From JACTOJ01 sp032335695 (GTDB lineage Bacteria; Bacillota; Clostridia; Clostridiales; Clostridiaceae), in NCBI RefSeq assembly GCF_032335695.1, contig NZ_JACTOJ010000002.1, positions 62,001 through 126,000 of the forward strand: a DNA stretch of 64,000 bases, in the 5' to 3' direction. Positions 15,359 to 23,124 of this stretch are shown one piece after another. The notes beneath the pieces were generated by a model. The model saw only the letters and a program-made list of their open reading frames with translations. It did no database searches and had not been told where the DNA came from. Position 1 is the first letter of the stretch; every line of letters begins with the position of its first letter. The position numbers were made by a program, and so were the translations under genes.

Positions 15359-16888
15359 TTCCCACTCAATGGTAGCTGGTGGCTTAGAAGTTACATCATA
15401 AACAATTCTGTTTACTCCCTTAACTTCATTAACTATCCTTCTGGATACTATATCTAAAACTTCATATGGAATTCTTGCCCAGTCGGAAGTCATTCCGTCG
15501 GAGCTGGTTACTGCTCTTAGCGCTACTGTATGGCAGTAGGTTCTTTCGTCACCCATTACTCCTACGGACTGAATGTTTGGAAGGCAAGCAAAGTACTGCC
15601 ATATCTTTCCTTCAAGTCCTGCCTTAGCTATTTCTTCTCTGAAGATAGCGTCAGCTTCTCTTGTGATGAATAGTTTTTCTTCTGTTATTTCTCCAAGCAC
15701 TCTTATTGCAAGTCCTGGTCCTGGGAATGGCTGTCTCCATACTAAATGATGAGGTATTCCTAGCTCTTCTCCTACAGCTCTAACTTCATCCTTGAATAGC
15801 TCTCTTAGAGGCTCTATAAGCTTTAGGTTCATGTCTTCAGGAAGTCCTCCCACATTGTGGTGGCTCTTTATGGTTGCTGAAGTATTTGTTCCGCTTTCAA
15901 CTACGTCTGGATATATAGTTCCCTGTACCAGGAAGTTAATTTCTCCAAGCTTGTTAGCTTCTTCTTCGAAGACTCTTATGAATTCTTCTCCGATGATCTT
16001 TCTCTTTCTTTCTGGATCAGCTACTCCTGCAAGTTTTCCTAGGAATCTATCCTTAGCATTCACTCTTATGAGATTCATATCAAACTGCTTTCTGAATATT
16101 TCCTCTACCTGATCTCCTTCATCTTTTCTTAAAAGACCGTGATCCACAAATATACAAGTAAGCTGCTTGCCTATAGCTTTGTGCACAAGCACTGCTGCTA
16201 CAGAAGAATCTACTCCGCCGGAAAGAGCACAGATAACATTTTTGTCTCCAACTATGTCTTTTATAGCCTTTATCTTATTTTCAGCGAAGGATGCCATAGT
16301 CCAGTCACCCTTTAGCTTGCATACATTAAATAAGAAATTAGAAAGCATTTTCTTTCCAAATGGAGTGTGTTCAACCTCTGCATGGAATTGAACTCCATAT
16401 ATTTTCTTTTCTTCATTGTACATTGCTGCTACAGGACAATGAGAAGTGTTAGCTGATATGGAATAACCTTTAGGTGGCTCTGCCACATAGCAGGTATGGC
16501 TCATCCAGCACTGTTCTTTTTCTTCTATTCCATCAAAAATTTTGCAGCTGTCTTTCAAATAAATTTCTGTCTTTCCATATTCTCTTATGTCAGCACTGTC
16601 AACTTTTCCGCCTAGCAAATGTGCTATAAGCTGATGTCCATAACATATTCCAAGTATAGGCACTCCTAAATTGAATATCTCTTCATCTACTGTTGGAGCT
16701 CCCTCTTCAAATACGCTGCTTGGTCCGCCAGTAAAGATTATTGCCTTTGGAGCTTTTTCTTTTATCTTATCTATGGAGTAGCTATAAGGTATTATTTCAC
16801 AATATACGCCGCATTCTCTTACTCTTCTAGCAATAAGCTGGTTATATTGTCCACCAAAGTCTACTACCAATACCAATTCTTTATCCAT
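15356..16888 (-). CDS. guaA: GMP synthase (glutamine-hydrolysing)
   Basis: 510 residues, the usual length. It converts XMP, ATP and glutamine to GMP. The N-terminal class-I amidotransferase has the catalytic Cys82 in GICYGHQ and the His169/Glu171 pair in GVQFHAEVEH. The ATP pyrophosphatase P-loop SGGVDSS is at 223-229, and the C-terminal dimerisation domain ends KPPATIEWE. It lies 10 bases after guaB with AGGAGG upstream, so both form one operon under the guanine riboswitch. The prophage sits immediately after its stop codon; the coding end itself is intact. Confidence 0.98.
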   Translation of the reverse strand: MDKELVLVVDFGGQYNQLIARRVRECGVYCEIIPYSYSIDKIKEKAPKAIIFTGGPSSVFEEGAPTVDEEIFNLGVPILGICYGHQLIAHLLGGKVDSADIREYGKTEIYLKDSCKIFDGIEEKEQCWMSHTCYVAEPPKGYSISANTSHCPVAAMYNEEKKIYGVQFHAEVEHTPFGKKMLSNFLFNVCKLKGDWTMASFAENKIKAIKDIVGDKNVICALSGGVDSSVAAVLVHKAIGKQLTCIFVDHGLLRKDEGDQVEEIFRKQFDMNLIRVNAKDRFLGKLAGVADPERKRKIIGEEFIRVFEEEANKLGEINFLVQGTIYPDVVESGTNTSATIKSHHNVGGLPEDMNLKLIEPLRELFKDEVRAVGEELGIPHHLVWRQPFPGPGLAIRVLGEITEEKLFITREADAIFREEIAKAGLEGKIWQYFACLPNIQSVGVMGDERTYCHTVALRAVTSSDGMTSDWARIPYEVLDIVSRRIVNEVKGVNRIVYDVTSKPPATIEWE

Positions 16889-16898
16889 TTATAGCCTC

Positions 16899-18353
16899 CT
16901 ATTGATTAACACTGTAGTTAGGTGCTTCCTTAGTTATTACTATATCATGAGGATGACTTTCTCTAAGTCCAGCTGAACTTTGAATTACAAAATTAGCAGT
17001 TTCATATAAGTCTTTAAGAGTTCTTGCTCCTAAATATCCCATACCTGATCTAACTCCGCCCATAAGCTGGAATATGGTGTCAGATACTGGTCCCTTAAAT
17101 GGAACTCTCCCTTCTACTCCTTCTGGAACTAGCTTCTTATTTCCTTCCTGGAAATATCTATCCTTGCTTCCAGAATTCATAGCTGCTAAAGAACCCATTC
17201 CTCTATAAACCTTGTAGCTTCTTCCCTGATACATTTCAATTTCACCAGGCGCTTCCTCACAGCCTGCGAACATGGAACCCATCATTGCAACCCTTGCTCC
17301 AGCTGCTAAAGCCTTAACTAAATCTCCTGAATACTTTATTCCTCCATCAGCTATAACTGGTATGCCGTATTTTTCAGCAACTTCAACGCAATCCATAACT
17401 GCTGTAAGCTGAGGAACTCCAACTCCTGCAACAACTCTTGTGGTACATATGGAACCAGGTCCTATACCAACCTTTATGCAGTCTGCACCAGATTCAATTA
17501 AGAATTTTGCTGCTTCTGCAGTTGCAATATTTCCTGCAATAACTTGTAGCTTGGGATACTTCGCCTTCACTTTTTTAACAGCTTCTCCTACTCCTTGAGA
17601 ATGTCCATGAGCTGTATCTATAACTACCACATCTACTGCAACCTTAACAAGAGCATCAACTCTATCCATCATATCAGCAGTAACTCCGATAGCTGCACCG
17701 CAAAGAAGTCTTCCCTGTGAATCTTTTGCTGCAAATGGGAATTTTATTGCCTTTTCTATATCCTTTATAGTTATAAGACCTATTAGATTATTATCCTCAT
17801 CTACTAAAGGAAGCTTTTCAATCTTATGCTGCTTAAGTAGCTGCTTTGCTTCTTCTAATGTAGTATTTGCTGGAGCAGTAATAAGATTCTTTCTAGTCAT
17901 TACCTCTCCTATTTTTCTTGTATAATTTTCTTCAAATACTATATCTCTATTTGTTATTATACCTATAAGCTTCTTGTTTTCAGTTATTGGAACACCGGAT
18001 ATTCTGAACTTGCCCATAAGTGCTAAAGCATCTTGTATTGTATTATCCTCAGATAAAAAGAAAGGATCAGTTATAACTCCATTTTCTTGTCTCTTAACTC
18101 TGTCCACTTCTGAAGCCTGTGCTTCTATGCTCATGTTCTTATGTATGATTCCTATACCGCCTTCTCTTGCAATAGCTATTGCCATTTTAGATTCAGTAAC
18201 AGTATCCATACCAGAACTCATTATTGGAATATTTAGCTTTATCTTCTTAGTTAAATATGTGGATAAATTTACTTCTCTTGGAAGCACCTCAGATTTGTTA
18301 GGCATTAATAGAACGTCGTCAAAGGTATAACCCTTCTTTAAAATAGTAGCCAA
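16899..18353 (-). CDS. guaB: Inosine-5'-monophosphate dehydrogenase
   Basis: About 484 residues. It oxidises IMP to XMP with NAD+, the committed step to guanine nucleotides. The N-terminal TIM-barrel start is YTFDDVLLMPNKSE. Two CBS domains follow (RISGVPITENKKLIGIITNR and KLPLVDEDNNLIGLITIKDI), then the catalytic loop GIGPGSICTTRVVAG with the active Cys, and the flap region with YQGRSYKVYRGMGS. The longest frame starts at ATG 18362, which touches the Shine-Dalgarno; the TTG at 18351-18353, nine bases from GGAGAGG, is the likelier start. First gene of the guaBA operon. Confidence 0.96.
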   Translation of the reverse strand: MATILKKGYTFDDVLLMPNKSEVLPREVNLSTYLTKKIKLNIPIMSSGMDTVTESKMAIAIAREGGIGIIHKNMSIEAQASEVDRVKRQENGVITDPFFLSEDNTIQDALALMGKFRISGVPITENKKLIGIITNRDIVFEENYTRKIGEVMTRKNLITAPANTTLEEAKQLLKQHKIEKLPLVDEDNNLIGLITIKDIEKAIKFPFAAKDSQGRLLCGAAIGVTADMMDRVDALVKVAVDVVVIDTAHGHSQGVGEAVKKVKAKYPKLQVIAGNIATAEAAKFLIESGADCIKVGIGPGSICTTRVVAGVGVPQLTAVMDCVEVAEKYGIPVIADGGIKYSGDLVKALAAGARVAMMGSMFAGCEEAPGEIEMYQGRSYKVYRGMGSLAAMNSGSKDRYFQEGNKKLVPEGVEGRVPFKGPVSDTIFQLMGGVRSGMGYLGARTLKDLYETANFVIQSSAGLRESHPHDIVITKEAPNYSVNQ

Positions 18354-18419
18354 AAATATCATCCTCTCCTATATAAATTTTATTTCAAAATTGATATTAT
18401 TATTATTTTACAGTATAAC

Positions 18420-18517
18420 AAAAAACATATTAATTTTTTTCTATAATACTTTTCAAAATTAATTGAAAATATAGTTATAGCGAAAATTAATATGCTTTAA
18501 TACACATTACTTTTCGC
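18420..18517 (-). terminator. Riboswitch expression platform: terminator with competing antiterminator
   Basis: On the minus strand CATATTAATTTT (18494-18483) pairs with AAAATTAATATG (18437-18426), followed by TTTTTT (18425-18420): an intrinsic terminator. The same 5' arm can instead pair with GCGAAAAGTAATGTG (18517-18503), which begins inside the 3' strand of aptamer helix P1. Guanine binding should lock P1, prevent the antiterminator and allow termination, an OFF switch. The pairings are seen directly; the mechanism is inferred from known purine riboswitches. Confidence 0.75.
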
Positions 18518-18580
18518 TCATAGTCAGAAATTTACGGCTTCCGGTAGATACTCCCATCCATATCATGGGGATATATGAGC
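18516..18580 (-). ncRNA. Guanine riboswitch aptamer (purine riboswitch)
   Basis: The minus-strand sequence has the purine-riboswitch core: P1 arms GCTCATA and TATGAGC, the conserved GTATCTACC between P2 and P3, the CCGTAAAT-like P3 loop, and GACTATG at the 3' side. The specificity nucleotide (equivalent to position 74 of xpt), just before TATG, is C (plus-strand G at 18523). This predicts guanine rather than adenine recognition. It lies 163 bases upstream of guaB. Confidence 0.93.
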
Positions 18581-18634
18581 TGTATTTTAAAACTTTGCCT
18601 TCATTTTTTAAGTCACTTTGAATTGGTTTATTTC

Positions 18635-18663
18635 ATTTTAGTGTATATGTCATGCTTTGTCAA
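18635..18663 (-). promoter_or_regulatory. Promoter of the guaBA operon
   Basis: On the minus strand TTGACA (18663-18658), 17 bases, then TAAAAT (18640-18635). Transcription would start about 50 bases before the riboswitch aptamer. The 18354-18757 gap is thus explained by promoter, aptamer and terminator. Confidence 0.85.
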
Positions 18664-18757
18664 TTATAATAATCGAATTAAAACGTTAACATTTTAATTT
18701 TTTTTATTTTTCTTAAATTGTTAATTTCATTAACATCTGCTATTAAAAAATTACTAC

Positions 18758-19507
18758 CTATTGCAAGTAAAAGCTTACGATTTTACTGCCCCAAATCATA
18801 GCTATAAATGCACCCATAGCAATGTAGGGACCAAAAGCTATATAATCCTTTCTGCTCTTCTTTTTTGTAGCTATAAGTACAACCCCGCACACTGCACCTA
18901 AAATAAAGGAGAAGAATAACATCACCAAGCTATTAGTAATACCTAAAAATAAACCTGCTAAGGCACATATTTCTATATCCCCTGTGCCCATAGCCCCTGT
19001 GGTAAGCACTATGATTCCTATTATTATTGAAGGTATAAGGAATCCTAAAACAAGAGGTTTTACATCATTTCCTAGGAAATATGCTATTATTACAAATAAT
19101 ATGCCGCAAATTATTCCGCTATAGGATATAACTGAATAAACATCCGTTGTATCATAATCAATTAATCCTATTATTATAAGGAAGCTGGCTAAAATTATGT
19201 ATTTTATAAAATCAAAGCTTAATCCGTATCTCATATATAAGCTTATGAATACCATTCCTGTAAGCAGCTCCACAAAGGCATACCTAGGAGATATTTTTTC
19301 CCTGCAGTATCTGCATTTCCCTCCTAAAAAAATATAGCTAAATACAGGTACTAAATCTATGGGCTTCAACCTGTTACCACAGCTTGGGCAGTGGGATGGA
19401 GGATTGGCTATGGATTCACCTGCTGGAATTCTATATATACATACATTATAAAAGCTCCCTAGAATCAACCCAAAAACAAAAACGTATATTCCAATAAAAT
19501 ATTCCAA
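18758..19507 (-). CDS. pilD: Prepilin peptidase / N-methyltransferase
   Basis: 249 residues. PilD cleaves the short leader of prepilins in the membrane and methylates the new N-terminus. Visible are the N-terminal GSFYNVCIYRIPAGESI, the zinc-binding cysteines in CPSCGNRLKP and CRYCREKISP (the methyltransferase part), and two aspartates of the aspartyl protease, IDYDTTDVYS and GTGDIEICALAGL. About seven or eight membrane helices. It starts at TTG with GAGGGAAAT upstream. It is the last gene of the pilus cluster, separated from the VWA gene by a terminator hairpin. Confidence 0.93.
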   Translation of the reverse strand: MEYFIGIYVFVFGLILGSFYNVCIYRIPAGESIANPPSHCPSCGNRLKPIDLVPVFSYIFLGGKCRYCREKISPRYAFVELLTGMVFISLYMRYGLSFDFIKYIILASFLIIIGLIDYDTTDVYSVISYSGIICGILFVIIAYFLGNDVKPLVLGFLIPSIIIGIIVLTTGAMGTGDIEICALAGLFLGITNSLVMLFFSFILGAVCGVVLIATKKKSRKDYIAFGPYIAMGAFIAMIWGSKIVSFYLQ

Positions 19508-19544
19508 AACTTATTTCCCTCTTTCAAAATATAATTATAAATTT

Positions 19545-19574
19545 TACAAAAGGCAGCCTTCACAGCTGCCTTTT
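19545..19574 (-). terminator. Intrinsic terminator after the VWA gene
   Basis: AAAAGGCAGC (19548-19557) and GCTGCCTTTT (19565-19574) form a stem with a 7-base loop. On the minus strand it is followed by a short, interrupted T-run, so read-through into pilD is likely partial. Confidence 0.7.
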
Positions 19575-19595
19575 AAATGATTTTATTGCATTAAT

Positions 19596-22550
19596 TTAGA
19601 ATAAATCAGGTATTCCAGAAGATAAGCTAAAACTTAAATTTTGGCTGCTGCTACCTATAGATGCGGTATTTACGAAGCTTGTAGTACCATCCGGTGCATC
19701 CATCTTAAAGGTATAGGTAATCAGATAGCTACCCTTATCCTGCAAATTAACCGTAATTGTGGCGGTATTATCACTATTAGCGGTTTTAGTAATATTTGGC
19801 GTTATAATGCTGCTATCTGTATAATTGCCATTATTATCAAGTTTTATAACTTGAACTACTATATTGTTTGTATCATATGCATTTTTTGCTTTTCCTAAGT
19901 TTATTGTAAGAGGCGATGAAGGTCCCGTTATCTCAGCAACCACCCCTCCCTTATAAATAGTTCCGTTAACTGCGTTTATAGGAGAGACAGTACTAAAGGT
20001 GAAATTGCTATCCTTTATGCTGCTATCTATATTATTGTATAACCCGTGCTCCTTAACTCTAGATTGATATATGCTGAAGCTTATATCGTTGCTGGAGTTA
20101 AGCGTAGTGGTTTGAGCTCCTATGTCTGTATAGGTTAAATAGGTGGAATCTTTAGTTATCGTATAGCTGCCTACAGCATTTCCTTTAAGCACCAGTGTAA
20201 AGTTTATTGGGGAAGCTTGAAAATAAGTTTTCGCTGCATTCAAGGTGTAATTTATTCCGCCCATGTCATCGATGCTAAAACTTACAACAGAGTTTCCATT
20301 GCCATCTGTGCTGACAGTATATTTATTTGTAGGGAATGTAGTTCCATCACTTTTTACGATAGACTGCACCGTTAATCCCTTAGGGATGGTAGTGGTAAAT
20401 TGGGTATTTTTTATTGGTAAATCATTTGATATTTGCCCTGCGATCTGATTATAAACACCTTGAAGATCGGATGCACTTTGAGCTTCCTTATAGGTTCCTT
20501 TAGCAGAATTAGCTATAGAGGTTAACTTATCATGATTTATTCCATTACTGAATCCTATTATATAGGAACCAATAGAATTTGAATTTGCTATGGTAGAAGC
20601 CATTTGAGTACCATAGTTCAATGAATTATTTCCATTATCACTCTCTCCACCATTTACATAATAATTTGAAGCAATTCCATCATCAAAATTATATTGTAAT
20701 GGATTCATTGAATTGTAACTAAATGCAGTTGGATATCCATCGGTCATAAGCACTATATATTTTTGTGCATTAGAATCCACCTTGCTAAGCAGCCAATAAG
20801 CCCTTCTTAATCCATCACCTAAATTAGTTCCCCCACTTGCACTTAGGTTGCTTACTTGACTTGTCAGCTGGCTTACTTGAGTTGATTGTCCCATATTAGC
20901 AAAATCCTGTGATGTTCCATTACTATCTTTTATATCGTCACTGCTGGATGGGTTAATCTCATTTCCTAGTTTAGCTTGGGAAGCATAATCAACTAATCCT
21001 ATATTAACATTGCCGTTTCCAATAAATTCATTAATAAAACCATTGCTGGAAACTAAAGTACTTTTTAAAATATCCAATCTTGAGTTACCTGCAGCTGGAT
21101 TCTGATTTCCATTCAAATCCCATGCCATACTTCCAGAAGTATCAGTAACAATTACTATATATTTATTTTTAAAATAATCATCTGGTGCTACAGAATAAAA
21201 GTCTATATTCTGAGGTATAATTGAGTGCTGAACATTTATATTGTCAGTAGTACCATTTGTAAGGCTATATTCAGTAGCTGCTACACTTCTTGAAAAACTT
21301 ATAGGCGCTTGGGTTATTTTAGCAATGGCAGGAGATAAATTCAATGTGACTGAATTAAATTGCTTGCTTCCCTGCTTATTATTATAATCGGTATAGCTCA
21401 ATGCAGCATTGCTTAATATTTTGCTTCCAGAGGTATTGTCAGGAAATTTTATATCAATCTCAAAACTTGGAACGCTTGACAGCTTATAAACATTATTATT
21501 TAAGGTATAAATCATATTAGATAAAGTTCCTGTAACCACATGATTAGTATTATCTATAGTAAAGCCGCTTGGTACAGATACTATGGTTGCATCACTAGGA
21601 AATTGCTCCCTAAAATTAACATTTGTTATGTTAAAGGAATTAAGTATTTGATTAGAAATACTGTTGTATACACTATTGAGTCCAGTAGTATCTCTTGCAA
21701 AGGAAATCTGAGCTTTAGCATGAGATGCCATAGTATTCATTTTATCGGTACTTGTATCTGCTGTAAAACCTATCATAAAAGTATTTATTTTTGTAGCTCC
21801 TACCATATCACCAATGGTATCAGCATATTTAAGGCCATTTCCTGTACTATCGTTATTGTCATAAGCGTTATAATTATAATCGTACCAATAGTTTCCATTT
21901 CCTGTATAAAAACTGTTTGTGCCATTTTTTATGCTCCATTCGTTTGGTTGTCCATCAGTTAAAAGCACAATATACTTTTTATAGGTATTGTCATCTAAGC
22001 CATTAAGCATATAATAGGCTTTCCTCAAGCCATCACCTATATTAGTTCCTCCATTAGCACTTATATTATTTATAGCATTGTCTAAAGTAGTTGTACTATG
22101 TGAAAAGTCCGTTATATTGTTATAGGAGCCTGCATAATCTGAATAGGTTACAATAGCTACATCTACAGTACTTGACACAATATTATTCACAAAATTAGTA
22201 GCTGCGCTTTTAGCCGTATAAATTCTGCTTTTTCCATTATCCATATCGTTAGTATTCATACTTCCTGATGTATCGATAACTAGCACTATTTTCTTATTTC
22301 CGCTTTGGGTGTTTACATTAGAAGAAGGTATGTCTTGAGAAGTTATGTTATAATTTAATGCTATTTGCTCCCCTCCTTTTGCAGAAATATTAGTACCTGA
22401 TTCACCTTTAGTGTTTGCAGCAGATTTACTTAAAGCTAAATAGTTGTCCACTACAGTAGTATCTGCTTTTACATCTTTTACGGTTATAAACTGAGCACAT
22501 ATGAATATTATAAATACTAGTATTGCCATTTTAGGTAGTCTTTTTTTCAT
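19596..22550 (-). CDS. Secreted tandem von Willebrand factor A protein, putative pilus-associated adhesin
   Basis: About 984 residues from the ATG at 22550, six bases after AAGGGGTG; the TTG at 22574 lacks spacing. An N-terminal Sec signal (KKRLPKMAILVFIIFICAQF) is followed by two VWA domains with intact MIDAS motifs. The first has IDTSGSMNT near residue 93, GGTNIGDG and LLTDGQPN; the second has TDTSGSM near residue 470, GGTNLGDG and LMTDGYP. A beta-rich C-terminal ~250 residues follow. There is no sortase motif or C-terminal anchor and no prepilin leader. As it is co-transcribed with minor pilins, a pilus-tip or surface adhesin role is plausible, by analogy with VWA-bearing PilY1 and the streptococcal minor pilin PilB; binding is not shown. 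Confidence 0.8.
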   Translation of the reverse strand: MKKRLPKMAILVFIIFICAQFITVKDVKADTTVVDNYLALSKSAANTKGESGTNISAKGGEQIALNYNITSQDIPSSNVNTQSGNKKIVLVIDTSGSMNTNDMDNGKSRIYTAKSAATNFVNNIVSSTVDVAIVTYSDYAGSYNNITDFSHSTTTLDNAINNISANGGTNIGDGLRKAYYMLNGLDDNTYKKYIVLLTDGQPNEWSIKNGTNSFYTGNGNYWYDYNYNAYDNNDSTGNGLKYADTIGDMVGATKINTFMIGFTADTSTDKMNTMASHAKAQISFARDTTGLNSVYNSISNQILNSFNITNVNFREQFPSDATIVSVPSGFTIDNTNHVVTGTLSNMIYTLNNNVYKLSSVPSFEIDIKFPDNTSGSKILSNAALSYTDYNNKQGSKQFNSVTLNLSPAIAKITQAPISFSRSVAATEYSLTNGTTDNINVQHSIIPQNIDFYSVAPDDYFKNKYIVIVTDTSGSMAWDLNGNQNPAAGNSRLDILKSTLVSSNGFINEFIGNGNVNIGLVDYASQAKLGNEINPSSSDDIKDSNGTSQDFANMGQSTQVSQLTSQVSNLSASGGTNLGDGLRRAYWLLSKVDSNAQKYIVLMTDGYPTAFSYNSMNPLQYNFDDGIASNYYVNGGESDNGNNSLNYGTQMASTIANSNSIGSYIIGFSNGINHDKLTSIANSAKGTYKEAQSASDLQGVYNQIAGQISNDLPIKNTQFTTTIPKGLTVQSIVKSDGTTFPTNKYTVSTDGNGNSVVSFSIDDMGGINYTLNAAKTYFQASPINFTLVLKGNAVGSYTITKDSTYLTYTDIGAQTTTLNSSNDISFSIYQSRVKEHGLYNNIDSSIKDSNFTFSTVSPINAVNGTIYKGGVVAEITGPSSPLTINLGKAKNAYDTNNIVVQVIKLDNNGNYTDSSIITPNITKTANSDNTATITVNLQDKGSYLITYTFKMDAPDGTTSFVNTASIGSSSQNLSFSLSSGIPDLF

Positions 22551-22570
22551 TGAATTCACCCCTTTTAACT

Positions 22571-23113
22571 TCAATTCTTATTTCTAAAATAAATATCGTT
22601 ATTCACATCGTATTTAATTTTTCCATCACTAGTTATAAGTTCCAATTTAATGCTTACCCCTGAACACTCTCCAATAGATTTATCAATAGGCGTTATCTTT
22701 ATGTAGTTTACATCTTCCGCTAAAACTGCATTTGATACTTTGGAGTCAGTATACTTTAATTTTTGTCCCTCCATAGCGTATTGGTAGGTATATTGACTAT
22801 TTCCTGCGGTATCATCCACCGAAAAGGTAAGCTCACTTACATTTTGCTCTCCAGTTTTGCTATTTAATAGAGCTGTATCAGTAATTGAATTTAAAGAGCT
22901 TATCCTGGATGCTTCCAGAGCACTTTTAGAAAAATACTGCATTATAGTTTGAGCATCCATTTGAAGCTGAGATTTACTTGCTGTATCATTAAGAGCCTTC
23001 TGATGTGGTATATAAAAAGAAAATATTATAGCTAATATGGTGGACATAAGAGCTAATGCCAAGAATAATTCAATAAGAGTAAAGCCCTTTTTTACTTTTT
23101 TTAACTCTTTCAA
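22571..23113 (-). CDS. Minor prepilin, PilW/PilJ-like
   Basis: About 180 residues. The class-III leader KKVKKG and FTLIELFLALALMSTILAII form a typical prepilin N-terminus with Glu at +5. The rest is an alpha/beta globular part. The longest frame overlaps the preceding gene; the TTG at 23111-23113, five bases after GAGGTGG, gives a short leader and is preferred. It lies between the PilX-like protein and the VWA gene and is likely a minor pilin of the tip or priming complex. Confidence 0.85.
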   Translation of the reverse strand: MKELKKVKKGFTLIELFLALALMSTILAIIFSFYIPHQKALNDTASKSQLQMDAQTIMQYFSKSALEASRISSLNSITDTALLNSKTGEQNVSELTFSVDDTAGNSQYTYQYAMEGQKLKYTDSKVSNAVLAEDVNYIKITPIDKSIGECSGVSIKLELITSDGKIKYDVNNDIYFRNKN

Positions 23114-23124
23114 ATATACCACCT

